A stretch of 64,000 bases of DNA from JACJXW01 sp964418125 (GTDB taxonomy: Bacteria; Bacteroidota; Bacteroidia; Chitinophagales; Saprospiraceae), in assembly GCA_964418125.1 (NCBI GenBank), contig CAYQKY010000007.1, forward strand, positions 41,891 to 105,890, written 5' to 3'. Below the pieces are notes generated by a model that saw only the letters and a program-made list of their open reading frames with translations, searched no databases and had not been told where the DNA came from. The first letter of the stretch is position 1. The number at the start of each line of letters is the position of its first letter. Shown here piece by piece: positions 23,973 through 33,485 of the stretch. The translations under genes were made by a program, and so were the position numbers.

Positions 23973-25502
23973 TTAGCCTTTATCCAGAACCGGCAATTGA
24001 TCGACCTGGTTCTGTGGGTAAGGCAGGTAGATCTTGTCGGTAGAGAACGTACGCCCGTCGTAGTTAAGCTCGTCGTACATTTCCCAGCGGATCAGGTCGT
24101 AATAACGTACGCCCCACTCGGTAGCCAGTTCGGCAAATTTCTCGTCGATGACATCCTGCAAGGTTGCCCCCGTAATCTCCGGCATGCCGGCGCGTTCGCG
24201 CACCAGGTTGATGGCATCGTCGGCTGAGAGCGCTGAGCTGGACGCCCCGCGCAGGACGGCTTCGGCGTGCATCAGCAGGATCTCTGCATAGCGGATGCAG
24301 GTGTAGTTCTTGTTGTTGCCATAGCCGGTGCGGCCGGGCGTGATCTGGTTCGACGGCAGGTAGTGCTTACCGCTGGCGAACAGAGCGCGGGCATAGTCGT
24401 TGATAACGTCGCCGTCGCGCGTCGTATTGGAAACGAAATCCGGCAGGTTGGGGTATTCATCCTGGAATTCGGCAATGCCCCGGTCGGTGAAAAGCACACT
24501 GGTTTCCAGGCGTACCGACTCTCCGCGGTCCAACATGAACCGGATAAACTTCAGGCTCGGCTCGAAAAAGCCCCAGCCGCCGCCTATGCCTTCCACGGCA
24601 GGAGTCCAGTTTTGCGGGCCGTAAAAAGCATACAAATGGAAGTTGGCGTCGCCCGACCCTTGTCCGTAGTCGGAGTACTGTAATTCGAGGAGGTTTTCCC
24701 GGTTCAGTTTGCCTTTCAGCTTGAACAACTCGTAGAAATCCGGTTCCAGCTGGTAAACGCCGGAGTTGATGATCTCTGAGGTGGCGTTGGCCACAGCCTG
24801 ATAGTTGCCGAGCTCCTGCTCTGCCATGGCTTTGACGGCAAGGGCGGTATAGCGGTTCACACCACCGGGGACATCCGTGCGGTCTGCCGGGTGTATGGTG
24901 GGCAGGTTGGGAATAGCCTCATCCATCAGCTCCGAGATGTACTGCATCACTTCATCCTTGGTGGACAGTTCGGCCACCAGCAGGTCAGTGGGGTCGGCGG
25001 TCCTGGGGATCAACATGTCTCCCCATACCCGTGACAGGTGGAACAGCAGAAATGCGTTGAGGGTATTGACCTCGGCAATGTACTGGTCGGCCAGGGCGTC
25101 GGGTGCGCCGGCTTCACGATACAGCTCGATCTGCTGGATGGCCGTTTTGCCGGTATAGATATCGTTGAAGTTCAGTTGCCACAACGAGTTGTACATCCAG
25201 TAAGCCTGGTCGTAAATAAATTGGTCGGTATCGGCAAAGGGCTGCTGGTCGCCTAACCCGCCGGCGTTGACATCGTCGCCTCGAACGGCGATCAGAGGAA
25301 TGGTTTCCCAGCCGCGCGAGTAAAAATCGGCATACACGCCGATCAATGGCCGCACCATATTTTCGGAGATGGTATAGTCGATCTCTACGTTGAACGTTCG
25401 GTTCAGGGCCGGTTCGTCCAGCACTTCTTCGCAGGAAGGCAGCACCAGGAGCAATAAAGCTATCAAGCCGATGCCGAATCTATATTTATTTAGGATCTTC
25501 AT
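23973..25502 (-). CDS. SusD/RagB family outer-membrane lipoprotein (PUL 1)
   Basis: 509 residues with a lipobox ('LLLLVLPSCEEV'). The helical TPR scaffold and C-terminal motifs of SusD are present: 'YTCIRYAEILLMHAEAVLRG', 'LVRERAGMP' and 'EFATEWGVRYYDLIRW'-like text near residues 455-475 ('KFAELATEWGVRYYDLIRW'). SusD forms the lid over the SusC barrel and binds the glycan at the cell surface. It follows susC by 31 bases and precedes the LamG lipoprotein by 45 bases, the usual order SusC, SusD, binding protein. Confidence 0.95.
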   Translation of the reverse strand: MKILNKYRFGIGLIALLLLVLPSCEEVLDEPALNRTFNVEIDYTISENMVRPLIGVYADFYSRGWETIPLIAVRGDDVNAGGLGDQQPFADTDQFIYDQAYWMYNSLWQLNFNDIYTGKTAIQQIELYREAGAPDALADQYIAEVNTLNAFLLFHLSRVWGDMLIPRTADPTDLLVAELSTKDEVMQYISELMDEAIPNLPTIHPADRTDVPGGVNRYTALAVKAMAEQELGNYQAVANATSEIINSGVYQLEPDFYELFKLKGKLNRENLLELQYSDYGQGSGDANFHLYAFYGPQNWTPAVEGIGGGWGFFEPSLKFIRFMLDRGESVRLETSVLFTDRGIAEFQDEYPNLPDFVSNTTRDGDVINDYARALFASGKHYLPSNQITPGRTGYGNNKNYTCIRYAEILLMHAEAVLRGASSSALSADDAINLVRERAGMPEITGATLQDVIDEKFAELATEWGVRYYDLIRWEMYDELNYDGRTFSTDKIYLPYPQNQVDQLPVLDKG

Positions 25503-25533
25503 TGGAAGTGTATTTTAGGTTTAAGAGTTCTCA

Positions 25534-28500
25534 TTAAAATCTGACATTTAACCCTACTGTATAAACAGCGGGAATTGGATAAGTCTGGCGATCCACACCG
25601 TCAGGTATTTCAGCGGTGAACCCGTTGTAGTCGAATACGCTCAGCGGGCGGTCGGCCGTGAGGGAGACGCGGAAATCCGGAGCGCCGGCGCCGAACACTT
25701 TTTCACCCTGGACATTGTAAGCCAGCTGAACATTCTGGATGCGCCAGAAAGCGCCGTCATCCACCCATTGGTCGCTGAGCCGCTGGTTCCACCCCTTGCG
25801 GATGCCCTTGCTGGAGGGGAAGCTGTTGGAGGTGCCTTCGCCATGCCAGCGGTTCTGTGCCAGTTCGGCGTCCATATTGGTATCATTGGTAAAGATCACC
25901 TCGCCGCGGCGGCGGTTCAGGATCTTATTGCCGGACTGGCCGTAGAAATTAGCCGACAGGTCGAAACCCTTGAAGCTGATCCCCAGGTTGGCGCCCCACA
26001 TAAAGCTTGGCAGGTAAGAACCCAGGACAACCCGGTCATCGGCATCGCTGACGCCGTCGCCATTCTGGTCGACATACTTGAGGTCGCCGGGTTCAAGGTT
26101 ATTGGCAACAGCAATGGGGTCGGCATCGATCTCCGCCTGATTCTGGTAAACGCCTGCAACTTCCCAACCATAGAAGGCCAGCAAAGGTTCGCCCGGGATG
26201 GAACGTTGACGGAATTCTGCCGTGCCGCCGTCAATATATGGCTGGCCGAACAGGTCGATCACCTCATTATTCAGGGTAGCTATGTTGCCGCCAACACTGT
26301 AATTGAGGCCGAAGGAGGTGCGGTTGTTCCAGTTCAGGGCCATTTCAAAGCCGGAGTTTCGGATCACGCCCACGTTCCGCAGCACCGTACCGCCGACGGC
26401 CGGGATAAGCACGTTGATAGCGGCGTTCCTGGTGTCCCGGCTATAATAGTCGGCTTCCAGGGAAAGGCGGCTGCGGAAGAATTCGGCAGTTATCCCGACG
26501 TTGGTTTCTTCCACCACTTCCCAGCGCAGGGCAGAGAAGGTGTTGGAGGTCTCGGTGCCGCTGTACTGAATGTCGCCCAGGGAGGTCGTTACAACAGAAG
26601 TAGTCGTAGCGCCGTCACTGGCCTGTATGCGGTCATTACCCAGTTCGCCCCAGCTGGCGCGGAATTTCAGGTAATCGATGCCGCTGACATTGAAAAAATT
26701 CTCCTGGGAGAGGACCCAGCCAACGCCAACAGTGGGGAAATAGCCCCATTTTTCCTGGTATTTGCTACTTCCGTCCGCACGGTAGGTACCATATATCAAA
26801 TATCGGTTGTCAAAGTTATAAGCCACACGGCCGAAATAGGAGATGCCGTAAAAGCGGCTGGCGTTGTCGCCGACATTTCCGCGGTCGGTATCCAGGGTTT
26901 CGGCCTGGTCGATGTACCAGGCTGCCTCCTGGTCGGTCGGGAAGTTCAGGGCACGCACTTCCAACTGGTTGAAGGCCTCATCGCGATAGGAAGTACCCGC
27001 CATGGCCGTCAGGTTGTGTTTGCCGTAGCTGTCTTCGTAGGTAAGGATATTGTCCCAGATCTGGTTGAAGAAGTCGTCATTAATCCTGTGGATCACTGAA
27101 TTCTCCTGCTGGAAGTTGTTACCGATGAAGTACGGGAAGTCCAGGTTACGGGCGTTAATATTTGTATAGGAACTGTTGTAAGAAGACTTGAAGGTCAGCT
27201 TATTCTCCGGCAGGATATTAAACTGCACGTAAAAGTTACCCAGTAACTTGCGGATCTTTTGCTCATCCTGGTTGAACTCGGTGGCCACCAGCGGGTTCTG
27301 GCCGCCGCGGTAGCCGAGGTCCTGAGCATTGGATAGCATCAGCGGCTCGGCGTCGGTATTCTTTTCATCAAATACCGGCATGATGGGCACCGCGTAATAG
27401 GCGCGGAACCAGGCGCTGTTATCCGGAAGGAACCGGTTGCCGTTACTGATGATGGCGTTACCTCCGATGGTGAACCAGTCGGTGGCCTTAAAGTCAACCT
27501 TGGTCCGGAAGTTGAAGCGTTCAAACTGGTTTTTCATATCAAGGATGCCCTCCTGCATGAAGTAGCTGCCCCCGATGGAGTAGGCCGCCTTGTTGCCGCC
27601 GCCCGATACGTTTATGCTGTGGTTCGTGATCGGCGCATCGCGGATAATGACGTCGTACCAGTCGGTATTGACAGCCGGCACATTCGGGTTGATCCGGCTG
27701 CGGCCGTAGCGCTGCATGGCGTTCTGGATAAACGAAATATCGGCTTCCGATTCGGATTCCAGCGCCATGGTCGTGAACTGTTCGGCATTGGCCATCTTCA
27801 CTACGTTCTGGGCCCGCTGAATTCCGTAGTAGCCGTCATAGGTGATCTGTGCCGGCGCGTCGAAATTACCGGACTTTGTCTCGATCAGTACGACTCCGTT
27901 GGCGGCGCGCACCCCGTAGATAGCGGCGGCAGAAGCGTCCTTCAGTACGGAGATCGACTTGATGTCGTTGTTGTTCAGGAAGTCGATGTTGTCGAAGAAC
28001 ATGCCGTCAACCACGAAGAGGGGCGCTTCATTTTCAGAGCCGGGATAGGAGCCCACGCCGCGTATCCGTACGTTGGGCGCATCGCCCGGAGCCCCCGCGC
28101 TGACGATCTGCATACCGGCCACTTTGCCCTGCAGGGCCTGCATGGGCTGCCCGGAAGGGGTCTTTTCGATGTCCTCCGACCTGATGGTGGTAATAGAGGA
28201 AGTCAGGTCTTTGGATTTCTGAGACCCGTAACCGACAACAACAACCTCCTCCAGCAGCTCAGCACTTTCGGCAAGTTCGAATTCCAGCTGGGTAGTCGCC
28301 CCCAAAACATAGGTTACCGGCTCGTATCCGGTGTAGGAGATCACGATCGTATCTCCAGCATCAGCCTGCAACTCAAAGCGGCCGTCAAAATCGGTGATCG
28401 TTCCCGATGCGTCCATCTTGTTGAGAATGTTGACGCCAATGAGGGGTTCGCCACCTTCTCCGGTAACCACCCCGGTATAGGTCGTTGCCTGCGCCTGGGC

Positions 28501-28557
28501 GGCTCCCCATCCAAGAAGGCATAAGGGGATAAGAAGCAATCTGGTAAAAAGTTTCAT
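25534..28557 (-). CDS. SusC/RagA family TonB-dependent outer-membrane transporter (PUL 1)
   Basis: 1007 residues: signal peptide to about 24, then a carboxypeptidase-D-like regulatory domain ('GEPLIGVNILNKMDASGTIT'). The SusC signature follows ('EVVVVGYGSQKSKDLTSSI'), then the plug domain with 'SVLKDASAAAIYGVRAANGV', and a beta-barrel ending in '...VYTVGLNVRF' with a terminal aromatic residue. It imports oligosaccharides into the periplasm using TonB energy, paired with the SusD gene. There is no N-terminal secretin/FecR-interaction domain, so regulation is more likely by the propeller/LuxR protein encoded upstream than by an anti-sigma factor. Confidence 0.95.
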   Translation of the reverse strand: MKLFTRLLLIPLCLLGWGAAQAQATTYTGVVTGEGGEPLIGVNILNKMDASGTITDFDGRFELQADAGDTIVISYTGYEPVTYVLGATTQLEFELAESAELLEEVVVVGYGSQKSKDLTSSITTIRSEDIEKTPSGQPMQALQGKVAGMQIVSAGAPGDAPNVRIRGVGSYPGSENEAPLFVVDGMFFDNIDFLNNNDIKSISVLKDASAAAIYGVRAANGVVLIETKSGNFDAPAQITYDGYYGIQRAQNVVKMANAEQFTTMALESESEADISFIQNAMQRYGRSRINPNVPAVNTDWYDVIIRDAPITNHSINVSGGGNKAAYSIGGSYFMQEGILDMKNQFERFNFRTKVDFKATDWFTIGGNAIISNGNRFLPDNSAWFRAYYAVPIMPVFDEKNTDAEPLMLSNAQDLGYRGGQNPLVATEFNQDEQKIRKLLGNFYVQFNILPENKLTFKSSYNSSYTNINARNLDFPYFIGNNFQQENSVIHRINDDFFNQIWDNILTYEDSYGKHNLTAMAGTSYRDEAFNQLEVRALNFPTDQEAAWYIDQAETLDTDRGNVGDNASRFYGISYFGRVAYNFDNRYLIYGTYRADGSSKYQEKWGYFPTVGVGWVLSQENFFNVSGIDYLKFRASWGELGNDRIQASDGATTTSVVTTSLGDIQYSGTETSNTFSALRWEVVEETNVGITAEFFRSRLSLEADYYSRDTRNAAINVLIPAVGGTVLRNVGVIRNSGFEMALNWNNRTSFGLNYSVGGNIATLNNEVIDLFGQPYIDGGTAEFRQRSIPGEPLLAFYGWEVAGVYQNQAEIDADPIAVANNLEPGDLKYVDQNGDGVSDADDRVVLGSYLPSFMWGANLGISFKGFDLSANFYGQSGNKILNRRRGEVIFTNDTNMDAELAQNRWHGEGTSNSFPSSKGIRKGWNQRLSDQWVDDGAFWRIQNVQLAYNVQGEKVFGAGAPDFRVSLTADRPLSVFDYNGFTAEIPDGVDRQTYPIPAVYTVGLNVRF

Positions 28558-29117
28558 TTTAGGTTGGATTTAGTGAGCATTTTTATGCTTGTTAATAGTT
28601 TGTTTCCCGGTTGACGCGTACCTTTCTTTGTTGGCACGGAGCTAAAACAAAGACACAATACGTGGGGAATTCAGCGCTCTTCAAAACCTAATTGGATGAA
28701 GGCGAATAGTTTGATGATAAAGGCGTAAATGACAGGTTCTTACGCATGCCGAAAGCAGCAGGCGCAGCAATGATTCTTTAAGGCAGTCTGCAAATGGCCC
28801 GGAGCCATTATTTCTGTTTATCTGGAATTTAGTGAGGCGCCCCTTGGTACGGGCAAAGGAATTCCTTGTATTTATTTGGTTATCCGGCCATTTTATCCTA
28901 ATAAAGTACGAAAAACGCTGTTGCGAACGAAACAAAATTACCAAACGGGAAGCATCAATCCTAAAAATCCACCTCACCATTACTACGCCATCCGTTTTTT
29001 TTCGCCACCTGCAGTTTGATGTAAGGTAACTTTAAAAAACTTGAAAATCAAGGGGTTGAAATAATAAAAACACGTATTCCATACCAGAGCGGCCTCTCCT
29101 GCGCACCTCAACACCAT
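28558..29117. other. 560-base intergenic region upstream of susC (PUL 1)
   Basis: No convincing gene. It holds the presumed promoter and 5' leader of the susC operon and the 3' end of the regulator. A TAATTTTG word on the minus strand is noted separately. Open frames here lack coding character. Confidence 0.6.
28933..28940 (-). promoter_or_regulatory. candidate Bacteroidota -7 box for the susC operon
   Basis: On the minus strand the sequence is TAATTTTG, an exact match to the TAnnTTTG -7 consensus. About 20 bases upstream there is only a weak TTTTTAGG in place of the -33 TTTG. It would give a leader of about 370 bases. Confidence 0.35.
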
Positions 29118-32012
29118 TCAAAACTGCATCAAAAACTCGGTCAGGTTATCATCGGGTTCCAGGCCCATCTTCCGGCGCAGGCGATAACGCTTATTTTCCA
29201 CTCCACGGAGAGAAATATTGAGCAAAGGGGAGATCTCCTTGGAAGTGAGGTTCATTTTCAGGTAGGCTGCCAGGCGGAGGTCGCCGGGGGTAAGTTCCGG
29301 ATATTGTTCTTTCAGCCGTTTAAAGAACTGGTCGTGCAATTGGTTGAAGTTAGCCTCGAACGCATGCCAGTCTTCCTCACTGCTGAGGTGGCTGTCGATC
29401 TGGCGGATCATTCTGTGAAGGTGCAACGTTGTATTCTCCTGTTCTTTTTTCCGCCTGAGCTGGCCGAGTTCCTTCTTGAGCCGGATCAGCATCTCATTTT
29501 TCCGCACCAGTTCCATAGTAGAGTCGGCCAGTTTCCTGCTTTTGTTAAGGACTTCCGCCTGGAGCATTTGATTTTTGGAATAGATCCTCTGCCGCTGTAG
29601 TTCCCGTTCTTTCTGGACTTCCATACGCCGCTTCTGGCGGGCAAGGCGGTTTTCGTGGACTTTAAGCGCCAGGCGCCCCAGAAAAAATAATATGGCTATC
29701 AATGCCAGTTTCGCCCCCACCGACTGATACCAGTGCGGCTCGACTACAAAAGAGAAGGCGGCTATGTGGCCCGAAAGGGCTGATTGTATCTGGAATTCAT
29801 AATTCCCGGGAGGAAGGTTCGTGTACTCCTTGGAATATACAGAACTGAATGGCGCCCACTCTTCTTCAAAGCCTTCCAGCCGGTATCGCATGTTTACAGT
29901 ACGGTTGAAGAACGGTAACCCGAAAAGGATGCGCAAGTCATTTTCCGAGGGCTCCATTTTAAGTGGCCCCGATAAAGCTTCGGCGCACTCAACCACCATT
30001 TGCCTCCCCTTTATCGCAATAGCAGAAAAAACAGGCTCCGGGAAAGCCTGCCCCCGGATATCTTCCGCCTGCCGGCTATTGAAAATAACGTATCCGTCCT
30101 CTGTTCCGATCAGGTAAATAGAGTCATTGAGGCTGATGATCTGTTCGTTTCCCGGAATCAGAGCCACCTCCAGGTGAGCATTCAGGCCATCGCCCTGGTA
30201 TTCAATATGGTGTGGAAAAACCTTGAACAGGGCGCCGTTCCGGCCCGGTATCCATTTTTCTCCTTTATGATGTTCTGCAAAATTATCTGCCGGTAGCACA
30301 ACTTTCAGCTTCTCGCCCCGGGTATCATAGGCCAGCATGCCTGAATCCGGCCACACATAGGTTTTCCCATCCCAATAAGTAATGCCGGCCCTGAGCTCCT
30401 CAAAAGGAGGATACCTATCCGGCTTTGGGATCGGTAAGCGGCCGAACCCGGCCAGCCCCTCTTTAAGGCGCAGGCAATAGACGCCCTGATGAGGATGTGC
30501 AATCCATAGCCTTTCCCTGGAGTCAAAGAAGGCATCTTTGGCAGAAACCGAAAAATCATCAATGGAATGAGAAAAGGACCAGGCGCCATCCCCTTCCCGT
30601 TTAACAACAGCCAGGCCGATGTATGCCGCCAGTAACAAACGATCCTTCCGGGAAGGCACTTCGAGTATGTGGTAAACACCAGTGGAGGAATACAATGATT
30701 CAACTCTGTCCTTCTCCACCAGTAACAGCCCGGTATTGTGCGCACAGAACAACTGCCCGTCAATTACCTTTAGTTCCCAGGCCTGCCCCTGAGTACCGGG
30801 CACCAGGCGGAAACTGTCTCTGTTTTTTGATGGCCACTGTTTGTAGAATACCCCCTGATTGGTCCCAATATAGAGTTCCCCTTTAAAGAGAGCAGCGGCG
30901 AAAACAGACCCGACCTCCCCTTTTTTATCTGTAAAGAAAGAGAGGGAAGAACTGGTAATGAGGATGTCTATGCCCTTATCCAGGCCTGCCCACAGATTAT
31001 TTGCCTGGTCTTCGTAAAGGGCAAGAACGGTATTGTTCTGCAGGCCGTTCTCCTGATTGATGTGAAGGGCCAGGCCACCTTCCGGGCTGATGATATAGAT
31101 GCCGTCGAGAATGGTTCCTATCGCGAAATTACCATTGGACAGCCGAATCCCCTTATTGACCTGAACGGATGACAGCTCCTTATTGATTGCGGCTTCCCAG
31201 GGGCGTAATGAACCGGGGGTATAGCGATACAGGCCATCATCCTGGGTAGCCACCAAAAGGGCAGAGCCATCCAAAGGGAGGATAGTGGCTACCCGTTTTC
31301 CGGCAAGAGCTTCGCTCCCGGGCAAAAAAACGAAGCGGCCCTCCGGAAGGTATTCATACAGCCCTTGGTGGATCACTGGCACCAGTATCCTGCCGTTGAC
31401 TTCGCGGACAAACATCATATTGCCAGGCGGGGTAATCACCTCTGTCTTTCCATCCTTATAAAGATACAAGGTTGAAAAGGACTGAAAAAACATTCCTTTT
31501 TCGGTTGGCAGGAAATGCCAGATCTCTTCCCTTCGGGAATTCTCATACTCCACACCATCCAGGATGGAATGAAACTTAAACCTACCTTTTTCATCCGGCG
31601 CCCAATAACCTGCCGTGGCGTAGCCGCCGACAAACACCTGCCCTTCGGCATTGCAGGCCACCGCACGAACCACCCTGCCTCCCGGCATGGAAAAGGATTG
31701 CCAGTGGGCTCCGTCGTAGCGCAGGAAACCACCGGAGTTACCGAAAAACATACGCCCGTCCGGGCTCTGGCAAATGCTCCAGTTCTGGTTCTGCGCATTA
31801 TACTGTTGTTTGGAAAAATGAATGATCCTCGGCACTTCCGTTGCACCGGCCGGAAAGAAAAAAAAAGCGGAGAAAACCACAACTGCCAAAAGAGCGGGGA
31901 GGTATGGGGGCCATCCGCCGATAATTAGCGGGGTTTGGCCATAGTTCGCCCCTGTTTCATCCGGCGGGTTAAAAAAATGGCAACAGCCTTTCCAACGATG
32001 ATTTCTGGCCAT
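29118..32012 (-). CDS. ligand-sensing propeller / Y_Y_Y / LuxR-type transcriptional regulator (PUL 1)
   Basis: 964 residues. After an N-terminal membrane anchor (about 34-54), a large periplasmic beta-propeller carries two-component-regulator repeats (for example 'NNTVLALYEDQANNLWAGLD' near residue 330). A Y_Y_Y domain ('RYRLEGFEEEWAPFSSVYSK', about 695-755) is followed by one transmembrane helix ('LALIAILFFLGRLAL') and a long charged coiled coil (about 785-875). The LuxR-type HTH is at the C-terminus ('LTSKEISPLLNISLRGVENK'). There is no histidine kinase or receiver, so it is a membrane-bound one-component sensor-regulator. It probably senses oligosaccharide in the periplasm and activates PUL 1, which starts 560 bases downstream in the same direction. 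Confidence 0.9.
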   Translation of the reverse strand: MARNHRWKGCCHFFNPPDETGANYGQTPLIIGGWPPYLPALLAVVVFSAFFFFPAGATEVPRIIHFSKQQYNAQNQNWSICQSPDGRMFFGNSGGFLRYDGAHWQSFSMPGGRVVRAVACNAEGQVFVGGYATAGYWAPDEKGRFKFHSILDGVEYENSRREEIWHFLPTEKGMFFQSFSTLYLYKDGKTEVITPPGNMMFVREVNGRILVPVIHQGLYEYLPEGRFVFLPGSEALAGKRVATILPLDGSALLVATQDDGLYRYTPGSLRPWEAAINKELSSVQVNKGIRLSNGNFAIGTILDGIYIISPEGGLALHINQENGLQNNTVLALYEDQANNLWAGLDKGIDILITSSSLSFFTDKKGEVGSVFAAALFKGELYIGTNQGVFYKQWPSKNRDSFRLVPGTQGQAWELKVIDGQLFCAHNTGLLLVEKDRVESLYSSTGVYHILEVPSRKDRLLLAAYIGLAVVKREGDGAWSFSHSIDDFSVSAKDAFFDSRERLWIAHPHQGVYCLRLKEGLAGFGRLPIPKPDRYPPFEELRAGITYWDGKTYVWPDSGMLAYDTRGEKLKVVLPADNFAEHHKGEKWIPGRNGALFKVFPHHIEYQGDGLNAHLEVALIPGNEQIISLNDSIYLIGTEDGYVIFNSRQAEDIRGQAFPEPVFSAIAIKGRQMVVECAEALSGPLKMEPSENDLRILFGLPFFNRTVNMRYRLEGFEEEWAPFSSVYSKEYTNLPPGNYEFQIQSALSGHIAAFSFVVEPHWYQSVGAKLALIAILFFLGRLALKVHENRLARQKRRMEVQKERELQRQRIYSKNQMLQAEVLNKSRKLADSTMELVRKNEMLIRLKKELGQLRRKKEQENTTLHLHRMIRQIDSHLSSEEDWHAFEANFNQLHDQFFKRLKEQYPELTPGDLRLAAYLKMNLTSKEISPLLNISLRGVENKRYRLRRKMGLEPDDNLTEFLMQF

Positions 32013-32116
32013 GAGTGTTGTTTCACTTTCCTCAATAGAATACCTCTCACTCTATTGGAATGCGAAAATTAAGCAAAGCGGGCCAATAGGCAAAATGGGG
32101 CGGGAAGTTCACAGGC

Positions 32117-32683
32117 CTACTCTCCGACTATTCCCCTGATGTTCCAGTTAACGCTCTCCCCTGTTCGTTGTATGTAAGTTATCCACTGGTTGTCATTACT
32201 GGAGAAAAGCCAATCGCCTCCCGTTACATTGGGCCCGGAGTCACAACCGATGGACTGCTGCTGTGCCGGATGGGTGAAGGCTATGCTGATCCAGAGTTCC
32301 TGGCCGTCGATAGGCAGAGGGTCCCGCAATTCATGCGTATTCCAGGTTGGTACCTCGACGCGGTCCGTCACATCGGCTGAATAGAGGAGCTGCCCCGGCT
32401 CATCACCGGTTCCCGGGCCGTATATCCTGACTTTGCAGGAGGAAGGCAGGATACCCATGAACCAGGTAACTTCCGTGAGGCTCTGCCCCTGATATTTACC
32501 GGTTTCCGAAGCCGGAAACCGGGCTGCCGCTTCGTAATCTCCGGCAACCAACAATGGCCCGGTGGCATTCGGCCCATCGTAGTTCAGCACATCTTCGCCG
32601 GAAGGAACCGGCGAATCATCCTCGTTCTGGCAGGAGCTGAAAGCCAGCAGGGCCAATATCCCAAAAATGCAGATCCTTTTCAT
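32117..32683 (-). CDS. small secreted lipoprotein of unknown function
   Basis: 188 residues with a lipobox ('LLAFSSCQNEDD'), predicted lipoprotein. The body is beta-rich; 'CKVRIYGPGTGDEPGQLLYS' and 'LPIDGQELWISIAFTHP' resemble the beta-sandwich modules attached to Bacteroidota surface proteases and adhesins that describe an 'easily measured' extension. I do not recognise a family with confidence. It stands alone between the regulator gene and a long intergenic region; its neighbours give no functional clue. Confidence 0.75.
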   Translation of the reverse strand: MKRICIFGILALLAFSSCQNEDDSPVPSGEDVLNYDGPNATGPLLVAGDYEAAARFPASETGKYQGQSLTEVTWFMGILPSSCKVRIYGPGTGDEPGQLLYSADVTDRVEVPTWNTHELRDPLPIDGQELWISIAFTHPAQQQSIGCDSGPNVTGGDWLFSSNDNQWITYIQRTGESVNWNIRGIVGE

Positions 32684-33485
32684 GTTGTGGAGTTTTTGCC
32701 TTTGCGCCGGGAAGGGGTGAAGCCTTTACGGTAAAATACCAATAGCCCTTTGTCCATTTCCATCAATAGCGCATTACCATTTTGAAAATAAACGCCCCGG
32801 CCCTGGCCGGAACACATACCCCAAAGATACGCCCAGGTGTCAAAGATGGCTAAACCTCACGGCTTAAAGTTCTGTTAATCCTGTATGTTTGATTAGCTCC
32901 ATTGCCGAATTGCACCGGATTGCCGGACCAGCCTGCAATAATCAATTGCGACATCTCTCCATTTGTTAAACCTTGTCGGCCAGAAACTTAAAGAAAGCCC
33001 TTTCATTGACATTTTTTTTATTTTAAATCAACTTATTCTATAGGTTTTTTTGAAGTTTCATTGAAAAAAATTACATTTACCACGCAAAAGCAAATAAGAT
33101 TCCCCCTATCTATATAAAGCGTTTCCCTTTTTATTCATCCAATCCAGGATTAGTATTCTCCGTCCATACTTCCGAATTTTCTATTTGGAAACATTGCCTT
33201 TTCAGGCTAAAGTCGCAATAAGCAGAATTTATCAGTTCAAGTTCGATGTGGAGCTAAGGCAGCGCAATGCCATAAAAATGTGGTTGCCGTCCTTGCTTCG
33301 TGAAGATCCCAAATTCTGGCAGTGCAGGTGTAGTTGGCCAACATCCTATTGGTATCCAAAGCCTTGTGCAGGTGAGTAGCCTGCGGCGAGAATAGGAGTT
33401 ATTTTCCCAGGACTAAGGTATAGGCGTAGCCGCCTGTACGTTCACTTTAACCTATTGAGTAACTTAACCTAAACCTTATCTTCTG
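32684..33485. other. 802-base non-coding region between lipoprotein and multicopper oxidase genes
   Basis: This is a divergent promoter region, AT-rich at 33000-33180 with many T-runs. A TATGTTTG word at 32884-32891 on the plus strand matches the -7 consensus. The segment 33240-33440 is less AT-rich, appears coding-like only in short frames and may be a remnant. It ends in two small hairpins (33369-33385 and 33418-33439). No gene is supported. Confidence 0.55.
33418..33439 (+). other. hairpin in the 5' leader of the multicopper oxidase gene
   Basis: GTATAGGCG pairs with CGCCTGTAC (one mismatch) around TAGC, ending 46 bases before the start codon. A GCAGG-tgagtag-CCTGC hairpin lies about 40 bases upstream. 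Together they could fold the leader and control translation. Confidence 0.45.

Noticed and set aside
28681..28980. 99-codon minus frame upstream of susC-1
   Set aside because: It is basic and low-complexity in composition without domain features and overlaps the presumed promoter region.
33185..33379. 64-codon frame upstream of the multicopper oxidase
   Set aside because: No family motif, no good start context, and it is inside a probable leader or remnant region.
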